Shown here: positions 60,801 to 64,000 of the stretch, one piece after another
Position numbering within the stretch: position 1 is the stretch's first letter
Layout of the letters: each line of letters begins with the position of its first letter
Source of the DNA: SZAS-79 sp963844255
GTDB lineage: Bacteria > Pseudomonadota > Gammaproteobacteria > Burkholderiales > SG8-39
Direction: 5' to 3'
DNA length: 64,000 nt
NCBI GenBank assembly: GCA_963844255.1
Contig: CAWJNP010000066.1
Coordinates: 45,960 to 109,959, forward strand
Notes under the pieces: generated by a model
Seen by the model: the letters and a program-made list of their open reading frames with translations, nothing else
Told to the model about the DNA's origin: nothing
Databases searched by the model: none
Program-made: the position numbers and the translations under genes

Positions 60801-60891
60801 TCTGAAATGAAGATGTCACTTGGGCAGGCCCGCGAAGCTGTAGTGACCGGCGAGATCAAGATGTCGTCGGTTTGCCAACTGTAGATTGGAC

Positions 60892-60907
60892 TATACGATG
60901 TCGTATA
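60892..60907. promoter_or_regulatory. TATACGA-TG-TCGTATA palindrome at island edge
   Basis: A perfect 7-bp inverted repeat with 2-bp spacer, 90 bp upstream of the methylase start and next to the ypfJ end. It could be an operator of the methylase operon or the scar of an integration site; nothing else in the window matches it in full. Confidence 0.45.
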
Positions 60908-60934
60908 TCCCAGCGCGCTGATATGCGACGTCCC

Positions 60935-61378
60935 CTAAAGCGGAGCGGCCTTAAACGTATTGCACTGATCCGGATCCCCCGCCTCGAACCCGCGCTTGAA
61001 CCAGCGCACGCGCTGCTCTGAGGTCCCGTGGGTGAAGGTCTCGGGCACGACGACGCCACGGCTCTGGCTCTGCAAACGATCGTCGCCGATGGCAGACGCG
61101 GCAGCGAGCGCCTGTTCGATCTCCCCCGGCTCGAGCATTTTCTTCATCGAGTCCGCCCTGCGGCCCCAGACACCCGCAAAACAATCGGCCTGCAGTTCCA
61201 TGCGCACGGACAGCGCGTTGCTCTGCGCTTCGCTTGAACGCTCGCGCTGCCGTTCCACCTGCGCCGCGATCCCTAAAAGGTTCTGCACATGGTGGCCGAC
61301 TTCGTGCGCTATGACGTACGCCTGTGCAAACTCACCCGGCGCATGGAAGCGGTCGCGCAGGTCGCTGTAGAACTGCAA
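60935..61378 (-). CDS. ypfJ: YpfJ-type neutral zinc metallopeptidase, 3' part (frameshifted)
   Basis: C-terminal half of the metallopeptidase. It contains the zinc site AYVIAHEVGHHVQNLLGI (HExxH), the downstream Glu/Asp region MELQADCFAGVWGRRADSM, SAIGDDRLQ and FTHGTSEQRVRWFKRGFEAG. Continuous with the 5' part once one base (TT at 61377-61378 on the minus strand) is removed, giving VYIDLQFYSDLRDRF, matching the family. Start is set at the inferred shift because no start codon belongs to this part. Catalytic residues are intact. Confidence 0.82.
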   Translation of the reverse strand: MQFYSDLRDRFHAPGEFAQAYVIAHEVGHHVQNLLGIAAQVERQRERSSEAQSNALSVRMELQADCFAGVWGRRADSMKKMLEPGEIEQALAAASAIGDDRLQSQSRGVVVPETFTHGTSEQRVRWFKRGFEAGDPDQCNTFKAAPL

Positions 61379-61790
61379 GATCGATATAGACCTTCTGGTC
61401 GCCCGGACAGTAGAACGGCCCCATCGCCGCCTGCCCGGTGCCGCAGGCGGTCGGAGTGCGGCCGGTGAACAGCACGAGCTTGGGATCGACATAGGTCTTG
61501 CCGCCCTGCCTGAACACTTCGCCCCACACGGTCTCAGTGGAGGCCAGCACCTTGGAGACGAACCTCGCCTTGTCGTCACCCGCGGGCGGTTTGTGGGCGG
61601 GGGCGCTGTGCGTCTGCGTGTTGTTCGCGACGCCGTTCATGACGTTGAGGACGGTGCCCGGATCGATCCCGGAGAAGTAGCTGATCACCAGCGCAATGAC
61701 GACCCCGACCACACCCAGGCCGCCGCGGCCGATCCCGCCGCCGCGCCGGTCTTCGACGTTGGTGCTTTCGTTCTGGTCTTCAAGACGCAT
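61332..61790 (-). CDS. ypfJ: YpfJ-type neutral zinc metallopeptidase, 5' part (frameshifted)
   Basis: N-terminal half: the usual leader ESTNVEDRRGGGIGRGGLGV, a membrane segment (VGVVIALVISYFSGIDPGTV), a Gln/Ala/Pro linker, then VWGEVFRQGGKTYVDPKLVL, FTGRTPTACGTGQAAMGPFY and CPGDQKVYIDL, where the family continues in another frame. These proteins are membrane-anchored metallopeptidases of unknown substrate. ATG at 61790 is the family start. The break looks like another single-base insertion. Confidence 0.82.
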   Translation of the reverse strand: MRLEDQNESTNVEDRRGGGIGRGGLGVVGVVIALVISYFSGIDPGTVLNVMNGVANNTQTHSAPAHKPPAGDDKARFVSKVLASTETVWGEVFRQGGKTYVDPKLVLFTGRTPTACGTGQAAMGPFYCPGDQKVYIDLAVLQRPARPLPCAG

Positions 61791-61912
61791 GCTGAAATCC
61801 CGGAGTTTGCCGGCGGGCAGGGTGCGCCATTTTCAGCCCGCTTGGCGTTGCCGGTCTGTGCGCCAGCGCAGCATGGAAGCGGCGGCACGGGCCGCCCGCG
61901 CGGCAGGGGTTA

Positions 61913-61974
61913 TGGCAGCAATTTGCCCGGAAACCCGTGCCTGGCAAGGGCCTGGAGCAAAAAGTGGCAGCAAT
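61913..61974 (+). repeat. 62-bp intergenic repeat, copy 3
   Basis: TGGCAGCAAT at 61913-61922 and 61965-61974, 52 bp apart, same orientation as the copies near nasA. Interior contains GGAAACCCG, CTGGC and GCAAAAAG. It lies between ypfJ and the truncated amidohydrolase. Confidence 0.85.
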
Positions 61975-62000
61975 GGCTGGTCCGCGCAACCGGACCCAAC

Positions 62001-63005
62001 TCAACAGTTCCCGGCAGGCAGGATCCCCCGCGCAACGCCGATCTCCCAGATCTTCTTCGCCGCACCGGCCGCCGTGCGCATGACGGCCGCTTCGTCGGCC
62101 TTCAGGAATTTCCCGTCGCGGACGATTTCCTCCCCGTGCACCATGACCATCGCGATATCCCCGCCATGGCCCTTCCACACGAGGTTCTTCACCGGATCCC
62201 ACACCGGCTGCAGGTGCGGTTTGAAGAGGTCGAACACGAGCAGATCGGCTTTCGCACCCGGTTGGATGCGGCCGAGGTCCGGACGGCGCAGGGCGTTCGC
62301 ACCGACGAGCGTGGCGGCGCGCATGAGTTCGCGCGCAGTGCCGGTATGCGCCTGGTGGAAGTACTGTTTGGACAACAAGCCCGTGACGCGCAGCTCGGCC
62401 AGGAGATCCATGCCGTGCGAGTCGGTGCCGATGCCGGTGCTCACCCCCGCCTTTGCAAAGCGCGCGTAGGGAAAATTCTGCCCCTCGCGCGCGAAGCCGA
62501 ACGCGCAGTTCGCCACATGGGTGCCTGTGGCGGCCAGCACCGCGAGGTCTTCATCCGTGGAGCAACCCGCGTGCGCGAGGATCACGTTGTCACCGAGCAG
62601 CCCGGTGTCCTTCGCGTACTCGGAGGCGCTCATGCCGTAGCGGGACCGCAACAGCGCGAGTTCCTGCGGCGTCTGGGCGAAGTGCGTGGTCAGCAGGCAC
62701 CCGAGCTCGTCGGCCGCCTTGCGACATTCGCGCAGCACCTCGGGCAGGCAGGTGTCGGTCGCGTGCGGGCCGATCGCCACCTGCGCCAGGCCCTCCGGGC
62801 CTTCGTCGCGCGACTTGAAGAGCGCGATCGATCTCGCCAGCTGCGCCATACCGTCGTTGCCGAAGTCCCACACCGGATTGCCATCCGCTCCCAGGCGCGA
62901 GTTCGAGGCCGACATGATGAAAGGCGCGCCGACGGTGCGCAGGCCCAGTTCCTTGGCCACATCGAAGAACATCTCCTGGCCGTGGTGCCACACCTCGCCA
63001 ATGGT
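62001..63005 (-). CDS. Amidohydrolase family protein, 5' truncated
   Basis: The C-terminal ~330 residues of a metal-dependent amidohydrolase of the chlorohydrolase/cytosine-deaminase-like group: TTHFAQTPQELALLRSRYGM (His ligand), DNVILAHAGCSTDEDLAVLA (His), GVSTGIGTDSHGMDLLAELR (Asp ligand), LVGANALRRPDLGRIQPGAK and ADLLVFDLFKP. Recognisable sequence begins around ATIGEVWHHGQEMFFDVAKE; the first ~100 residues, including the N-terminal HxH pair, are missing and replaced by unrelated sequence of the adjoining fragment. It is therefore incomplete here. Confidence 0.8.
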   Translation of the reverse strand, partial: TIGEVWHHGQEMFFDVAKELGLRTVGAPFIMSASNSRLGADGNPVWDFGNDGMAQLARSIALFKSRDEGPEGLAQVAIGPHATDTCLPEVLRECRKAADELGCLLTTHFAQTPQELALLRSRYGMSASEYAKDTGLLGDNVILAHAGCSTDEDLAVLAATGTHVANCAFGFAREGQNFPYARFAKAGVSTGIGTDSHGMDLLAELRVTGLLSKQYFHQAHTGTARELMRAATLVGANALRRPDLGRIQPGAKADLLVFDLFKPHLQPVWDPVKNLVWKGHGGDIAMVMVHGEEIVRDGKFLKADEAAVMRTAAGAAKKIWEIGVARGILPAGNC

Positions 63006-63220
63006 GGCTTGTCCGCCGATGGCCGCAGCGTGATCTGGAAGTTGAAGAAGGGTGTCACCTGGCACGATGGCAAGCCCTTCACCGCCGACGACGTCGTCTT
63101 CACCGCGGCCTATGCCGGCGACCCCGCCGCGGCCATGTTCACGGTGTCCACTTACAAGGACATCAAGGTCGTCAAGGTCGATACCTACACGGTGCGCGTC
63201 GAATTTGCCCAAGCCCACGC
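62996..63220 (+). pseudogene. Fragment of a family 5 ABC transporter solute-binding protein
   Basis: Encodes NGGLSADGRSVIWKLKKGVT, WHDGKPFTADDVVFTAAYAG and STYKDIKVVKVDTYTVRVEF, which match the N-terminal part of oligopeptide-type solute-binding proteins (SBP_bac_5). It begins where the amidohydrolase is cut and ends where luciferase-like sequence begins; no start or stop belongs to it. Most likely an assembly chimera or a contig-edge artefact. Confidence 0.7.
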
Positions 63221-63228
63221 CGTTTTGG

Positions 63229-64000
63229 GCCCTCTCGCTCCAGCGCGATCTGGAGCTGAATGGCAGCACCTCGATCGGTTGGGGTTCGACGAGGCGTGGA
63301 TCGGTGAACACCACGTCGGCGGGCTACGAGATCATCGCCTCGCCCGAGCTGTTCATTGCGGCCGCCGCCGAGCGCACCCGTACACCGCCTGGGCACAGGG
63401 GTCGTCTCTCTGCCCTATCACCACCCCTTCATGACCGCGCAGCGCATGATCCAGCTCGACCACCTCACCCGGGGCCGGGCCATGCTCGGAGTCGGGCCGG
63501 GTGCCCTGCCCTCCGACGCCTTCATGCTCGGCATCGACCCCTCGCTGCAGCGGCCCCGGATGAACGAGGCGCTCGACGTGATCCTCGATCTGTTCCGAAC
63601 CACCGACCGCCTCACGGTCGAGACCGACTGGTTCACGCTGCGAGACGCGCAACTCCACCTGCGCCCCTTCACCGAGCCCCACCCCGAGGCGGCGGTCGCC
63701 GCGATGGTGTCGCCGTCGGGGCCCATGGCCGCCGGCCGCACGGGCTGCAGCCTGCTGTCGATCGGCGCCACCCAGAAGGCGGTCATCGATCTGGCCCACC
63801 ACTGGGACGTGGTGGAGGAGTCGGCCGAGGAGCACGGCACCGTCGCCGATCGACGGAGCTGGCGGTTGGTCAGCATGATGCACATCGCCGAGACCGAGCG
63901 GACCAGGCCTTCGCCGACGTCGAGTACGGCCTGACGCGTTCCAGTACTACTTCCGCGAGGTCACCGCCCTGCCGGTCCCGTTCGGCGACGGCGGAGGGTC
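63229..64000 (+). pseudogene. LLM-class flavin-dependent monooxygenase fragment, frameshifted
   Basis: Pieces of a luciferase-like monooxygenase in several frames: LDRLGFDEAWIGEHHVGG, IIASPELFIAAAAERT, GTGVVSLPYHHPFMTAQRMI, QLDHLTRGRAMLGVGPGALP, VTVETDWF-like DRLTVETDWFTLRD and SMMHIAETE, continuing off the window as FQYYFREVTALPVPFG. At least four frame slips, including apparent deletions, are needed. The composition and motifs resemble actinobacterial limonene-monooxygenase-like proteins, so it may not belong to this genome. Confidence 0.7.

Noticed and set aside
54810..60906. Shared TGTCGTAT at both island ends as att sites
   Set aside because: Eight bases is within chance for this length and no integrase gene is present.

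Overview
The window looks like chromosomal DNA of a high-GC betaproteobacterium, probably a Burkholderiales-like or environmental lineage. The reasons are the metX-metW pair, an incomplete regulatory PTS next to gshB, two tripartite-tricarboxylate (Bug/TctC) receptors beside family III CoA-transferases, a phasin-free yqjD-yqjE-yqjK cluster, and strong GC3 bias nearly everywhere. This assignment is inferred from gene content; no rRNA is present. Several core genes are split by what look like single-base insertions, and the last ~1 kb is a patchwork of unrelated gene fragments, so raw sequence quality should be kept in mind.

Region by region: 1-9.7 kb holds housekeeping genes (end of gatB, pyrE, exodeoxyribonuclease III, ampG-like transporter), small envelope proteins (DUF4124, J-like, DUF883/YqjE/YqjK) and an ECF sigma factor with its membrane anti-sigma-like partner and a lipoprotein. 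9.8-20.2 kb carries a PEP mutase/isocitrate lyase family enzyme, metX-metW under a SAM-II riboswitch with a terminator, a uxaA-type sugar-acid dehydratase with a (frameshifted) CoA-transferase, a regulatory PTS (EI, HPr, EIIA-Man), gshB, a cytochrome c and tRNA-Arg(CCG).

20.6-35.3 kb is a surface-polymer region: a 2042-residue RTX/VCBS adhesin, a radical SAM protein (frameshifted), four tandem paralogous fucosyltransferase-like genes, a GT-A glycosyltransferase and a TPR glycosyltransferase. 35.3-40 kb has assorted metabolic genes (NIPSNAP, TauD-type dioxygenase, TctC receptor, dienelactone hydrolase, AhpD-like).

40-47 kb is the nitrate/nitrite assimilation cluster: a CbiX-type chelatase (siroheme supply), a NasT-like ANTAR antiterminator, an attenuator leader with a canonical ANTAR hexaloop, nirB (frameshifted), nirD, and nasA on the opposite strand between two direct copies of a 62-bp repeat. 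47.3-51.5 kb is a GntR-controlled catabolic operon (acyl-CoA dehydrogenase, TctC receptor, CoA-transferase).

51.5-61 kb is accessory: a RelE/HigB-type toxin-antitoxin pair with a DUF2442 gene, two decayed genes, then a visibly AT-richer island with a NACHT-type STAND NTPase facing a three-gene operon (Dam-family adenine methylase, ParB-like protein, phosphoribosyltransferase-fold protein). This island is the best candidate for a poorly described (anti-phage or conflict) system. It is followed by a frameshifted ypfJ-type metallopeptidase, a third copy of the 62-bp repeat, a truncated amidohydrolase and, at the contig edge, fragments of an ABC solute-binding protein and a luciferase-like flavin monooxygenase.
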